Positions 33,374 through 42,047 are shown, counted from the stretch's first letter. The stretch is 64,000 nt of DNA from Trinickia violacea (GCF_005280735.1 NZ_CP040078.1:3596001-3660000), one strand, 5' to 3'. The notes: generated by a model not told the origin, from the sequence alone. Numbers and translations: made by a program.

Positions 33374-34186
33374 TCAAGAGACCGACCGCCGCGCAAGCGG
33401 CGTTTCCGGCGTCGGATAGCCGGCTTCGCGAAACGTCTCGATGATCGCGCGGTTCGTGTCGAAATAGACCTGCCAGTACGTGCTGTTGTGCGTGTAGGGA
33501 CGCACGCAAAGCACCGGACCTTCCGGCGTGAACGACAGCACTTCGATATCGGGCGCGGGGTCGGTAGCGACGTTCGGAATGCGGGCGATAGCGGCACGCA
33601 GCCGGTTGGCGGCATCGATCGGATCGACGCCGTTCGCGATCTTCGCCGTCAGCTCGACGCGCCGCACCGGCAGCGAGCTGAAGTTCGAGATCGTGTCGGA
33701 GAAGATCTTGTTGTTGCCGACGATCGTCGTCACGTTGTCGGGCGTGACGATCGTCGTGCCGAAGAGGCCCAGCTCCTTGACGGTGCCGGTCACCCCGCCT
33801 GCCGTCACGAAGTCGCCGACCTTGAATGGACGCAGTATCTGCATGAAGATGCCCGCGGCGAAGTGCGCAAGCAGTCCGCCCCAGGCGGTGCCGATTGCGA
33901 GACCCAAACCGGCGAGCAGCGCGGCGAACGAAGTTGTCTGGACGCCGAACACCTGCAGGATCGCGAGGATCAGCAGCAGGGTCAGCAACGTGCTGAGAAT
34001 CGAAGTGAGGTAGTGCGCGAGCGTCGCATCGACCTTGCCGTTCTTCGCGAGCACCTTGCGCAGCAGGCCGGTGATCAGGCCGATGACCCATCGGCCGATG
34101 ATCCACAATACAATCGCGCCGACGATTTTGGTCCCGAAGTCGATGCCCCGGGTCATGATGAACGCACGTACGCTTTCGAAGTCCAA
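33374..34186 (-). CDS. mscS: Small-conductance mechanosensitive channel (MscS)
   Basis: A 270-residue MscS-type channel. Three membrane helices are at about 18-38, 60-82 and 88-112. The pore helix TM3 is rich in Ala and Gly (ALLAGLGLAIGTAWGGLLAHFAAG), followed by the beta-domain IFMQILRPFKVGDFVTAGGVTGTV with IVTPDNVTTIVGNNKIFSD. It opens under membrane tension to release solutes on osmotic downshift. It is monocistronic, or co-directional with the neighbouring ClC gene at a 168-bp distance. No extra N-terminal domain is present. Confidence 0.93.
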   Translation of the reverse strand: MDFESVRAFIMTRGIDFGTKIVGAIVLWIIGRWVIGLITGLLRKVLAKNGKVDATLAHYLTSILSTLLTLLLILAILQVFGVQTTSFAALLAGLGLAIGTAWGGLLAHFAAGIFMQILRPFKVGDFVTAGGVTGTVKELGLFGTTIVTPDNVTTIVGNNKIFSDTISNFSSLPVRRVELTAKIANGVDPIDAANRLRAAIARIPNVATDPAPDIEVLSFTPEGPVLCVRPYTHNSTYWQVYFDTNRAIIETFREAGYPTPETPLARRSVS

Positions 34187-34317
34187 GGTGCCCTCGCTAC
34201 CGTTTTTAGTCTTCGCAAGTTATAGGCGAGGACTCACGCGTTAGCAAGGGCCGTTCCTGCTGCGGGCTATGGAAACCCGAGGCGTTTGACAATCCTTTTC
34301 GTTCGGCAAGCACCGGG

Positions 34318-35358
34318 TTAGTGCGCCGATTGCATGATGCGCACGAGGCGTTGCTTGTATCGAAGCTCGCCTTGCTGACGCACTTCGAATTCCACCGCAT
34401 CGCTTTGAATGGCGAAGAGCGCGGTTGCAAGCGTGTTCTCGTCATCGGGGTCGGCCGGGTCGTCGCGGTAGATCGGCAAGCCAGCGGGCGCTTTGTCGAA
34501 CAGCACGTGCAGCAGGTTCGCTCCGCTCGCGCCGGCGTCGCCGGGCAAGATGCGTTCGAGGCGGGCTTGGCGGTCGCGTGACGAATCGGTGACAATCTGC
34601 GCTTCCGTCTCGCAGCCGGCGTGAATCAGATGGTTCGCGTGGCCGGATAGCTTCGCGACTTCTTGCACTGAACAGCGCGCAACGCTCGCCTCGACGCTCA
34701 GCAGCCGCTCGTCGCCCGCGCAGCCGAGCGTGTGATGAAACCCGCTTGCGCGCGATGCATCGGAGAGCACGCGCACCGCCGAATCGAGCGACGATTCGTC
34801 GAGCACAGCACGTGCGAGGATCATCCGCGGCACGCCCGCGGCGGGATGCTGGATGCGGATGTTGTTGATCGCCTGCACGAGACCGGCGCGATTCACGGCG
34901 AACGTATGCCCCGGCAGCGAACCCGGATAGTAGAAGCTCACGAATCCGGGCTTGCCGTCGGGCCTGACGTCGACCAGCATGCATGTGTTGCGCAGATACG
35001 GGTCGCCGTCTTCGTTATGAGCGATGAAGCGCACATCGCCGCTGCGTGCCGCAAGCGTGGTGCAGCCGTCCGGCGCGTTGTGTATCAACTCCCCTCGGCA
35101 GTTCCACAGAAAGACGTCTTCGGCGGACCATCCGAGGCCCTCCGCCATGCCGTCGAGTTCGGCGACGATCGCCGGGAACGACGCCTCGGCGGCTTCACGC
35201 AACGCGCGCACGAACGCATGGCCGCGCCATCGGCTCACGGCGCGCCACGCGCTGCTCTGTGCCATGTATGCGTCCATGACGGGCCGCGCTAGCGCGCCCA
35301 AACGCCGGCCGATTTCGTACGGCTCCCCGGAAATGACGGTGGGGTTCAGAACCTGCAT
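34318..35358 (-). CDS. C45-family N-terminal-nucleophile-like acyltransferase/amidohydrolase
   Basis: A 346-residue protein of the acyl-CoA:6-aminopenicillanate acyltransferase (peptidase C45) family. The predicted nucleophile is the Cys in APDGCTTLAARSGDV near residue 99, which in penicillin acyltransferase becomes the new N-terminus after self-cleavage. FIAHNEDGDPYLRNTCMLV and NRAGLVQAINNI are family features. It lies 17 bp after the ATPase gene of an amino acid ABC operon, so the imported compound may be an N-acyl amino acid or small amide that it cleaves (inference). No signal peptide; it acts in the cytoplasm. Confidence 0.88.
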   Translation of the reverse strand: MQVLNPTVISGEPYEIGRRLGALARPVMDAYMAQSSAWRAVSRWRGHAFVRALREAAEASFPAIVAELDGMAEGLGWSAEDVFLWNCRGELIHNAPDGCTTLAARSGDVRFIAHNEDGDPYLRNTCMLVDVRPDGKPGFVSFYYPGSLPGHTFAVNRAGLVQAINNIRIQHPAAGVPRMILARAVLDESSLDSAVRVLSDASRASGFHHTLGCAGDERLLSVEASVARCSVQEVAKLSGHANHLIHAGCETEAQIVTDSSRDRQARLERILPGDAGASGANLLHVLFDKAPAGLPIYRDDPADPDDENTLATALFAIQSDAVEFEVRQQGELRYKQRLVRIMQSAH

Positions 35359-35375
35359 GAACTGCGCAGCCTCGC

Positions 35376-36104
35376 TTAAGAAACGTGTTTGAGAAAGTCT
35401 TTGAGCCGCTGCGTCGGCGGCCGGTCGATCAACGCGGCGGGCTCGCCGTCTTCCGCGATGCCGCCCTGATCCATGAACAACAGACGCGTGCCCACGCGCT
35501 TGGCAAAGCCGATCTCGTGCGTGACGACGATCATCGTCATGCCTTCGGTCGCCAAGTCCTGCATCACCTTCAGCACTTCGTGACGCAGCTCGGGATCGAG
35601 CGCCGAAGTCGGCTCGTCGAACAACATCAGCTTGGGCCGGATCGCCAGCGCGCGCGCAATCGCGACACGCTGCTGCTGCCCCCCGGACAATTCCGAAGGA
35701 TAGTGATTGGCTCGCGATTCGAGCCCGACCTTGTCGAGCAGCGCCATCGCTTGATCGCGCGCCTCGGCCCGCGACGCGCCGCGCACTTCGACGGGTCCGA
35801 ACATGACGTTCTCGAGCGCCGTCATTTGCGGGAACAGGTTGAATTGCTGAAAGACCATGCCCGCTTCGAGCCGGATGCTGCGAATCACCGAGGCATGGCC
35901 CTTGACGCTCTGACCATCGACGAGCAGCTCGCCGCTCGTGATCTTTTCGAGCGCGTTGATGCAGCGAAGCATCGTGGACTTGCCCGAGCCCGACGGCCCG
36001 ACCACCACGACCACTTCTCCCGCATCGATCCGCAAGCTGATGTCCTTCAGAACCGGCAAGTGCCCGAAGCTCTTCGAGACCTTATGAAACTCGATCATGC
36101 TCAT
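35376..36104 (-). CDS. Polar amino acid ABC transporter, ATP-binding subunit
   Basis: A 242-residue GlnQ/HisP-type ATPase. Walker A is GPSGSGKST (about residue 35), the Q-loop FQQFNLFPQMTALENV, the signature LSGGQQQRVAIARAL, Walker B LMLFDEPTSALD, and the switch His in VVTHEIGFA. The start at 36104 overlaps the permease stop as ATGA. It powers uptake together with the permease and binding protein upstream. Confidence 0.95.
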   Translation of the reverse strand: MSMIEFHKVSKSFGHLPVLKDISLRIDAGEVVVVVGPSGSGKSTMLRCINALEKITSGELLVDGQSVKGHASVIRSIRLEAGMVFQQFNLFPQMTALENVMFGPVEVRGASRAEARDQAMALLDKVGLESRANHYPSELSGGQQQRVAIARALAIRPKLMLFDEPTSALDPELRHEVLKVMQDLATEGMTMIVVTHEIGFAKRVGTRLLFMDQGGIAEDGEPAALIDRPPTQRLKDFLKHVS

Positions 36105-36757
36105 AATATCCGCATCCTCCGCTCGACGAGGCGAAGCATCAGCGTCATGACGCCCGTGAGAACCAGGTAGATCGCGGCCACCGCCGTCCAGATCTCGACG
36201 GCCTGAAAGTTGCCTGCAATGATCTCCTGGCCTTTGCGCGTCAACTCGCCGACGCCGATCACAATGAACAGCGACGTGTCCTTCAAGCTCACGATGCACT
36301 GATTGCCGAGCGGCGGAATGAGCCGGCGAAACGCGAGCGGGCCGACGATCTTCAGCAGCACACGCGGCATCGAAAGACCCATCGAGAGCCCCGCTTCCGT
36401 GAGCCCCTTCGGGATCGAAAGCAGTGCGCCGCGCACGACTTCGGCCAGATAGGCGCCGGAGTTGACCGTGATCGCGATGATGGCCGCCGTCAGACCGTTG
36501 ATGCGGATATGCGCGAGCAGCGGCAAGGCGAAGTAGAGAAACATCACCTGCACGACGATAGGCGTGCCGCGAATGAGCTCGATGTAGACCTGAGCCAGCA
36601 CGTTGAGCACCGAAGGCCCATAGGCGCGAAACATCCCGGCGATCGCGCCGACGACGAAGCCGCCCAAGAGGCCGAAGATGGCAATGAAAATCGTCAACCG
36701 GACTCCATCCATCAAGTCCGGCAACGCTGTCCAGATAGCAGACCAGTCGAATTGCAC
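36101..36757 (-). CDS. Polar amino acid ABC transporter, permease subunit
   Basis: A 218-residue HisM/GlnP-type permease with about five membrane helices. The N-terminus LMDGVRLTIFIAIFGLLGG, the ELIRGTPIVVQVMFLYF block and the EAA loop EAGLSMGLSMPRVLLKIVGP are all typical of the family. It forms a homodimer in the inner membrane unless a second permease exists elsewhere; none is in the operon. It is coupled by ATGA to the ATPase gene. Confidence 0.94.
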   Translation of the reverse strand: MQFDWSAIWTALPDLMDGVRLTIFIAIFGLLGGFVVGAIAGMFRAYGPSVLNVLAQVYIELIRGTPIVVQVMFLYFALPLLAHIRINGLTAAIIAITVNSGAYLAEVVRGALLSIPKGLTEAGLSMGLSMPRVLLKIVGPLAFRRLIPPLGNQCIVSLKDTSLFIVIGVGELTRKGQEIIAGNFQAVEIWTAVAAIYLVLTGVMTLMLRLVERRMRIL

Positions 36758-36778
36758 ACACCGCTCCTAGTAAATTGA

Positions 36779-36802
36779 ACCTCGGCGCAGCCGCGCCGAG
36801 GT
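36779..36802 (-). terminator. Intercistronic stem-loop between binding-protein and permease genes
   Basis: A perfect 10-bp stem (ACCTCGGCGC/GCGCCGAGGT) with the 4-base loop AGCC lies 10 bases after the binding-protein stop. There is no T-run. Such stems commonly protect the upstream binding-protein mRNA or attenuate reading into the permease, giving excess binding protein (established for many ABC operons). Confidence 0.65.
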
Positions 36803-36812
36803 CATCCAGCGA

Positions 36813-37565
36813 TTACGACTTGGGCGGCTCGGCGCCGAACCACTTCTTGTACAGCTTCGCGTAGCGGCCATCCGCCTTGATCTTGACGAGCTCCTGGTTG
36901 ACCGTGGCCACGAGCGGGCTGCCCTTCGGGAAGCCGATGCCGTACTTGTCGCCGCTCACCGGATTGCCCGCGACCTTCACCTTGCCCTTGCCCTCGTTGT
37001 TCACGAAATAAAGCACGTTCGGCGTATCGTGCATCGCCGCATCGACGCGGCCGGCTTCGAGGGCGAGATAGGCCTGGTCGATGTTCGGGAACTGGCGGAT
37101 TTCCTTCGGCTTCAAGTGCGCCTTGATCCAATCGATGGTCGCCGTGCCCGTCTTGGCCGCGATCACCTTGCCGTTGAGATCGTCGATCGATTTGATGCTC
37201 GTGTTGTCCGTCTGCACCATCGCGGCGAGACCGCTGTCGTAGTACGGGTCGGAGAAATCGATGGCCTTCTTGCGTTCCTCCTTGATCGTCATGCCCGACA
37301 GCGCGACGTCGATGTTCTGCGTCTGCAGCGCCGGAATCAGGCCGGCGAAGTCCATCGGCTGAATCGTGTATTTCCAGCCTTGATCCTTGGCGATTTCGGC
37401 CCACAGGTCGAGGTCGAAGCCGACGTATTTGTCGCCCTGCTTGAACTCGAAGGGCATGAAGGACGTGTCGGTTCCGACGATCAATTCTTTGCTTTCCGCG
37501 TGAGCGACGCTCGTACCGAGCATCGCAAGCGCGACGACAGACATAAGGAAGGAACGACGTCCCAT
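36813..37565 (-). CDS. Polar amino acid ABC transporter, periplasmic substrate-binding protein
   Basis: A 250-residue GlnH/HisJ-type protein. A signal peptide (SFLMSVVALAMLGTSVAHAE) ends at AHA-ES, then LIVGTDTSFMPFEFKQGDKYVGF, the family start with its ligand-contact region. AKTGTATIDWIK and YGIGFPKGSPLVATVN complete the two lobes. It captures a polar amino acid or derivative in the periplasm. The ATG at 37565 has GGAGA upstream and gives a proper signal peptide; the longer frame to 37658 does not. Confidence 0.94.
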   Translation of the reverse strand: MGRRSFLMSVVALAMLGTSVAHAESKELIVGTDTSFMPFEFKQGDKYVGFDLDLWAEIAKDQGWKYTIQPMDFAGLIPALQTQNIDVALSGMTIKEERKKAIDFSDPYYDSGLAAMVQTDNTSIKSIDDLNGKVIAAKTGTATIDWIKAHLKPKEIRQFPNIDQAYLALEAGRVDAAMHDTPNVLYFVNNEGKGKVKVAGNPVSGDKYGIGFPKGSPLVATVNQELVKIKADGRYAKLYKKWFGAEPPKS

Positions 37566-37732
37566 GATTTTCTCCGCAGTGGTTGGCGATGCGCCCGGAT
37601 AACGCCGGGGCAAACGACAAACGTCAGGCCGCGCTTCAACATGCGATGTTTCACACACCGATCACGCAACAAGTGTTGTCACGGCGGATAGTACAACAAC
37701 AAAAAGAACAGCAACAAGAATTTGCGGAGCGG

Positions 37733-37764
37733 AAAAACCCTGAGCACGCGGGCGCTCAGGGTTT
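37733..37764 (-). terminator. Rho-independent terminator of the cat transcript
   Basis: A perfect 11-bp stem, AAACCCTGAGC (37735-37745) and GCTCAGGGTTT (37754-37764), with an 8-base loop. Read on the minus strand it is followed by T residues (GGGTTTTTCC). It sits about 80 bp downstream of the catC stop and before the ABC operon, so it ends the catBAC transcript. Confidence 0.8.
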
Positions 37765-37846
37765 CAAGAGGAAGGGAACGGCGGGAGGGGGTGCGGCGGG
37801 CGCTCGTCTGAGGAAAACGCGCACCCGAACGGTGCAACGCTGCCTT

Positions 37847-38137
37847 TCAGCGGTCGTCGTCGTGAATCGACGACGGATGCCGGCACAGCGCATCCACTTC
37901 GATTTCCATGAAACGGAAGAGCGGCAATTGGAACAGCAGATCGTTGAGCTGCGCCGCGCTCTCGACATCGAACACGCTGTAGTTCGCGTACTGCCCGGCG
38001 ATTCTCCACAGATGCCGCCATACGCCCTCCCGCTGGAGCTTTTGCGCAAACGCCTTTTCGTCGGCGATGAGGCGCTGCGCCGTTTCGGGCGGCAGGTCGT
38101 GCGGCAGCTTAACGACCATCTTGACGTGAAATAGCAT
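37847..38137 (-). CDS. catC: Muconolactone delta-isomerase
   Basis: A 96-residue CatC. MLFHVKMVVKLPHDLPPETA at the N-terminus and LQREGVWRHLWRIAGQYANYSVFDV are diagnostic. It isomerises muconolactone to beta-ketoadipate enol-lactone in the ortho (beta-ketoadipate) pathway and forms a decamer in known cases. It is the last gene of the minus-strand catBAC set. A 14-bp stem-loop separates it from catA and a strong terminator follows it. Confidence 0.96.
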   Translation of the reverse strand: MLFHVKMVVKLPHDLPPETAQRLIADEKAFAQKLQREGVWRHLWRIAGQYANYSVFDVESAAQLNDLLFQLPLFRFMEIEVDALCRHPSSIHDDDR

Positions 38138-38195
38138 CGGATTCCCCGTTAGCGATTGCGGATCCGCCGCGTGGGCGGACCGCTACGTTTCCAAA

Positions 38196-38227
38196 GCGCT
38201 GCGGGCCTTAAGGAAGGCCCGCAGCGC
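38196..38227 (-). terminator. Strong stem-loop between catA and catC
   Basis: GCGCTGCGGGCCTT (38196-38209) pairs perfectly with AAGGCCCGCAGCGC (38214-38227) around the loop AAGG. The 14-bp GC-rich stem lies in the 114-bp gap after catA. On the minus strand it is followed only by TTTGG, so partial termination or RNA stabilisation is more likely than full stop. Confidence 0.6.
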
Positions 38228-38251
38228 ACTTCACCGGCTTTGAGCGCTCGA

Positions 38252-39157
38252 TTAAGCGATCTCGGCGCGCACGCGCTCCACTTCGGTCGAAGGCAGGCCC
38301 TGGCGATCGTGTACGAGCGTGAAGTCGAAGTCGATCAGCGAGAACTGACCTTTAATCTCGTACGGCTCGCCTGCCGCGCCTTCTTCCTTCTTCACTGCCG
38401 GCACGAGACCTTCGCGCGTCGCGAACGCGAAGTCGTCCCACAGATACGGGTCGCCTTCGATGTTGATCTGCGTGGTCAGCTTCCGGTAGCCAGGCGCCGA
38501 GACGAAGAAGTGGATATGCGCCGGACGATGGCCGTGACGGCCCACCAGATCGAGCAGCTGCTGCGTCTTGCCTTCGGGCGGGACGCTGTAGCCGATCGGC
38601 ACCACGCTGCGGAAGCTGTACGTGCCGTCCGCATTCGTGCGGATCGAGCGGCGCAGGTTGAACTCGGGCTGCGAAGCGTCGAAGTACGAGTAGTTGCCGA
38701 GATGATTCGCGTGCCACACCTCGACGAGCGCGCCGCCGACAGGCGTGCCGTCTTCGGCCACCACGCGGCCGCGCATCACGAGCGTTTCGCCCGGCTCGTT
38801 GCCGTTGTCGAGGCGCGCATGCCCGACCGATTCCGGCGCGCCGGCCACGTAGAGCGGGCCTTCGATCGTGCGCGGCGTGCCGCCGGTCAGCCCGGCTTTC
38901 TGCTCGGCTTCGTCGAGGCGCACGTCCAGGAAGTGCTCGAAGCCCAGGCCGGCGGCAATCAGCCCAAGCTCGGGACCCGCTTCGCCGAGATAGTTGAGCG
39001 CGGCCCAGAATTCGCTCGGCGTCACGTCGAGGTCTTCGATCGTATAGAAGAGGTCGCGCACGATACGATTGACGACCGCCTTCGCGCGCGCGTTGCCTTC
39101 GTGGGTGGCGCTTGCGTCGATCTTGTTCAGCAATGCGTCAATGGCTTTCCTGTCCAT
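38252..39157 (-). CDS. catA: Catechol 1,2-dioxygenase
   Basis: A 301-residue intradiol dioxygenase. The non-haem Fe(III) ligands are visible: a Tyr in LGNYSYFD (about 156-158), the Tyr in PIGYSVP (190), and two His in RPAHIHFFV (214 and 216). The N-terminal linker domain FWAALNYLGEAGPELGLI supports dimer formation. It cleaves catechol to cis,cis-muconate. The ATG at 39157 is preferred to the one at 39187 because AAGGAG stands 7 bases before it. It lies 55 bp after catB in the same operon. Confidence 0.96.
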   Translation of the reverse strand: MDRKAIDALLNKIDASATHEGNARAKAVVNRIVRDLFYTIEDLDVTPSEFWAALNYLGEAGPELGLIAAGLGFEHFLDVRLDEAEQKAGLTGGTPRTIEGPLYVAGAPESVGHARLDNGNEPGETLVMRGRVVAEDGTPVGGALVEVWHANHLGNYSYFDASQPEFNLRRSIRTNADGTYSFRSVVPIGYSVPPEGKTQQLLDLVGRHGHRPAHIHFFVSAPGYRKLTTQINIEGDPYLWDDFAFATREGLVPAVKKEEGAAGEPYEIKGQFSLIDFDFTLVHDRQGLPSTEVERVRAEIA

Positions 39158-39212
39158 CTGTGTCTCCTTGATAGATTCAATGTCCATGCTTGGCTGCAGT
39201 TGAGGCTTCGCG

Positions 39213-40373
39213 TCAACGGGTGACCGTCACGCTCGCACCACGTGTCGCGTCGCGGCGCAGCCGGCCGATCCGCTCCCAATCGAGTTCAATGCCGAGCCCC
39301 GGTCCAGCGGGCAAGGCCAGCGAAAAATTCTCGTAACGCAACGGCTCGGTCAGAATCTCTTCGGTCAAGAGAAGCGGGCCGAACAGCTCGGTGCCCCACT
39401 TGAGCTCGTCGAACGTGCTGAAAAGCTGCGCCGACGCGATCGTGCCGACCGCTCCCTCCAGCATCGTGCCGCCATACAGGTCGATGCCCGACGCCAGGGC
39501 GATGGCCGCCACATCCGCCGCGCCCGCCAAGCCGCCCGATTGCGCGATCTTGACCGCGAAGACATCGGCGGACTTCGTGCTGGCGAGTGCGAACGCGTCG
39601 ACAGGGCCATGCAGCGCCTCGTCGGCCATGACCGGCACGCGAGCCAGCGCCGTGAGCCGCTTGAGCCCGCGCGGGTTGCCGGTGCCAATCGGCTGCTCGA
39701 CCAGATCGACGCCCGCGTCCGCCAGCCGCCCGATCGCCCACACCGCTTCCGCTTCGCTCCACGCCTGATTCACGTCGACGCGCACCTCGGCGCGGCTGCC
39801 GAGCGCCGACTTGATCGCCGCGACGTGCGCCACGTCGTCGGCGACGGCGCGCGCGCCGATCTTCAGCTTGAAGACGCGATGCCGTTTCTTCTCCAGCATC
39901 GCTTCCGCTTCGTCGATATCGCGCCGCGTGTCGCCGCTCGCGAGCGTCCAGGCGACGTCGACCGAATCGCGCACCCGCCCGCCGAACAATTCCGACAGCG
40001 GCACGCCCACCCGCCGCGCCTGCGCATCGTAGAGCGCCGTCTCGATGGCGCACTTCGCAAAGCGATTGCCTTGGAACAGCACGCGCAGCTGCTTCATCGC
40101 CGCGCCGGGACGCGTCGGGTCCATGCCGGCGAGCATCGGCGCGAAATACGTGTCGATATTCGTCTTGATGCTCTCCGGGCTTTCCTCGCCGTAAGCGAGC
40201 CCGCCGATCGTCGTGCCCTCTCCCCAGCCCGTTATACCGTCCGAGCATCGAATTCCGACCAACACCAACGTCTGACAATTCATCGTCGCCACCGACAGCT
40301 TGTGCGGGCGAATCGTGGGCACGTCGACCAGAATCGTCTCGACGGCCTCTATTTTTAGGGGTTTTGCTATCAT
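39213..40373 (-). CDS. catB: Muconate cycloisomerase
   Basis: A 386-residue enolase-superfamily enzyme. The catalytic lysines are in FKLKIG (Lys169/Lys171), the metal ligands Asp200 (VDVNQAW), Glu226 (VEQPIG) and Asp251 (ADEAL), and the opposite base Lys275 (FAVKIAQSGG). It turns cis,cis-muconate into muconolactone using Mn2+ or Mg2+. The start at 40373 has AGGAGAG upstream. It is the promoter-proximal gene of catBAC and faces catR. Confidence 0.95.
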   Translation of the reverse strand: MIAKPLKIEAVETILVDVPTIRPHKLSVATMNCQTLVLVGIRCSDGITGWGEGTTIGGLAYGEESPESIKTNIDTYFAPMLAGMDPTRPGAAMKQLRVLFQGNRFAKCAIETALYDAQARRVGVPLSELFGGRVRDSVDVAWTLASGDTRRDIDEAEAMLEKKRHRVFKLKIGARAVADDVAHVAAIKSALGSRAEVRVDVNQAWSEAEAVWAIGRLADAGVDLVEQPIGTGNPRGLKRLTALARVPVMADEALHGPVDAFALASTKSADVFAVKIAQSGGLAGAADVAAIALASGIDLYGGTMLEGAVGTIASAQLFSTFDELKWGTELFGPLLLTEEILTEPLRYENFSLALPAGPGLGIELDWERIGRLRRDATRGASVTVTR

Positions 40374-40449
40374 GCGGCTCTCTCCTGCTGTTGCAAACCA
40401 TACTAAGAGCAGCGGGCGGGCGAGTCCAACACCGATTCGATCTAATTTC

Positions 40450-40464
40450 ATACTCTGCGGGTAT
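40450..40464. promoter_or_regulatory. CatR recognition site in the catR-catB intergenic region
   Basis: ATACTCTGCGGGTAT is a perfect ATAC-N7-GTAT inverted repeat with T-N11-A geometry, the layout known for CatR/BenM sites. It lies 2 bp before the catR start codon, so CatR binding would also repress its own gene, and 77 bp upstream of the catB start. Muconate is the usual inducer. Confidence 0.75.
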
Positions 40465-40466
40465 GC

Positions 40467-41354
40467 ATGGAACTCCGTCTACTCCGGTACTTCGTGGCGG
40501 TCGCCGAGGAAATGAACATCACGCGCGCGGCCGAGCGTCTGCACATGACGCAGCCGCCGCTTTCCCGCCAGATTCAGCAAATCGAGGAAAGCGTGGGCCT
40601 GGCGCTGTTCGAGCGCGGCTCGCGGCCGCTCAAGCTCACCGAAGCGGGGCGCATCTTCTACGCGCAGGCGCAGCGCCTGATCGCCGAAAGCGATGAGCTG
40701 CTGCCGCTGACGCGCCGCCTCGCGCAGCTCGCCGAGCGCATCATCATCGGGTTCGTGTCGTCGACGCTGTATGGGCCGCTGCCGGAGGTGATCCGCGCAT
40801 TTCGCGAGGCGGCGCCTCACATTCAGCTTTCACTCGTGGAGATGTTCACGATCGAGCAGTTGAGCGCGCTGAAAGGCGGACGCATCGACGTCGGCTTCGG
40901 CCGCCTGCGCTTCGACGACCCGCAGCTCGCCCGCGAAGTGCTGTTCGACGAACCGCTGATCGCCGCGCTGCCGGAGGGACATCCGCTTGCGGCGGGCAAG
41001 GCGCCGGTTTCCCTCGAAGCGCTGGCTGCCGAAACGCTGATCGTGTATCCGTCGACGCCGCGGCCCAGCTTCGCCGATCAGCAGCTCTCCGCGTTTCGCG
41101 ATCATGCGCTCGAGCCCGGCAGCACGCAGGAGGTGCGCGAGTTGCAAACGGCGTTGGGGCTCGTGGCCGCGCAGGTCGGCGTGAGTCTCGTGCCTGCGGG
41201 TGTCGATGGATTGCGGGCGCGCGGCGTCGTGTATCGTCCGCTCGCGGACGCGCACGTGAGTTCGCCGATCATCATGAGCCGGCGCGTGCAGGATCAAAGC
41301 GAAACGACGGCGCTGTTCTGCGAGATTGCACGAAAGTTTTTTGCGCCGGCCTAG
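40467..41354 (+). CDS. catR: LysR family activator of the cat genes
   Basis: A 295-residue LysR regulator. The N-terminus MELRLLRYFVAVAEEMNITR and ERLHMTQPPLSRQIQQIEE match the CatR/BenM group. The effector domain starts near residue 90 (IIIGFVSSTLYGPLPEVIR); the STLYG and later TPRPSFADQ segments correspond to muconate-contact loops of CatM/BenM. It is divergent from catB with an ATAC-N7-GTAT site in between, so it is the cis,cis-muconate-responsive activator of catBAC. Confidence 0.93.
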   Translation: MELRLLRYFVAVAEEMNITRAAERLHMTQPPLSRQIQQIEESVGLALFERGSRPLKLTEAGRIFYAQAQRLIAESDELLPLTRRLAQLAERIIIGFVSSTLYGPLPEVIRAFREAAPHIQLSLVEMFTIEQLSALKGGRIDVGFGRLRFDDPQLAREVLFDEPLIAALPEGHPLAAGKAPVSLEALAAETLIVYPSTPRPSFADQQLSAFRDHALEPGSTQEVRELQTALGLVAAQVGVSLVPAGVDGLRARGVVYRPLADAHVSSPIIMSRRVQDQSETTALFCEIARKFFAPA

Positions 41355-41372
41355 TTGGGCTTCGCGGCGGGC

Positions 41373-42029
41373 TTAGCGATCCGGCGCGGTGTTCGGATCG
41401 CGATCGGCGGCCACGTAAGTGCCGTCGTAGAAAACATCATGCCCGGCGCCGCACGTGGGCGCATCGCCTTTCTGGTCCACCTCGAGACGGTTCAGCACGC
41501 GCTTGAAGGTCAGCACGCAGCCCTCCGTGTCGCTGTCCGCGTCGCCGGCGTAACGCGCCGTGTCTTCCGCAACGAGCGATGCCTTGCCCAGCAATTCGCC
41601 CGAGTTCGCACCGGCCCATGCGCTGAATTCGAACTCGAACGCGCCCTTCGTGACGTCGCGAATGACCAGCACCGACGCCGCCATGCCGCTCGAATCCACG
41701 CGCCACCAGTGCGCGTCCCACTGAAACGGCTGCTTGCCGGCGTGCAGCACTGTGAGGCGCTCCGAGTATTGCTGGCGCAGGCAGCCATTGTCGGTTCCGC
41801 AGCGGTTGCGCTCGTCGAGCCATGCGAGCTGGTCGGCTTTCCAGGCGCCGTTGGCGTCGGTGGTTTTGAGCACGCTCTCGTAAGCGTCGCTCAACTCGCG
41901 GTCCATCTTGGTCAGCAAGGGATCGGCGCAGATGCGTTGCTCGGTAGGCGACTTTGCCTTCGAGCAATCGAAGCCCGCCGCCGATGCCAGCGACGGCAGC
42001 AACAGCACCAGGAAGAGGAGTTTTTTCAT
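41373..42029 (-). CDS. Secreted LprI-like protein
   Basis: A 218-residue exported protein. A signal peptide (MKKLLFLVLLLPSLASAAGF) is followed by an LprI/DUF1311-type domain: FDCSKAKSPTEQRICADPLL, MDRELSDAYESVL, LAWLDERNRCG and CLRQQYSERL, with the usual conserved Cys residues. The C-terminal half (about 110-218) is less characteristic and has two further Cys. Some LprI proteins inhibit lysozyme in the periplasm (established for the mycobacterial one), but the role here is not shown. It lies 18 bp after the LysR gene on the same strand and converges with catR. Confidence 0.82.
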   Translation of the reverse strand: MKKLLFLVLLLPSLASAAGFDCSKAKSPTEQRICADPLLTKMDRELSDAYESVLKTTDANGAWKADQLAWLDERNRCGTDNGCLRQQYSERLTVLHAGKQPFQWDAHWWRVDSSGMAASVLVIRDVTKGAFEFEFSAWAGANSGELLGKASLVAEDTARYAGDADSDTEGCVLTFKRVLNRLEVDQKGDAPTCGAGHDVFYDGTYVAADRDPNTAPDR

Positions 42030-42047
42030 CTAAGTCCTTGGGGTCTC

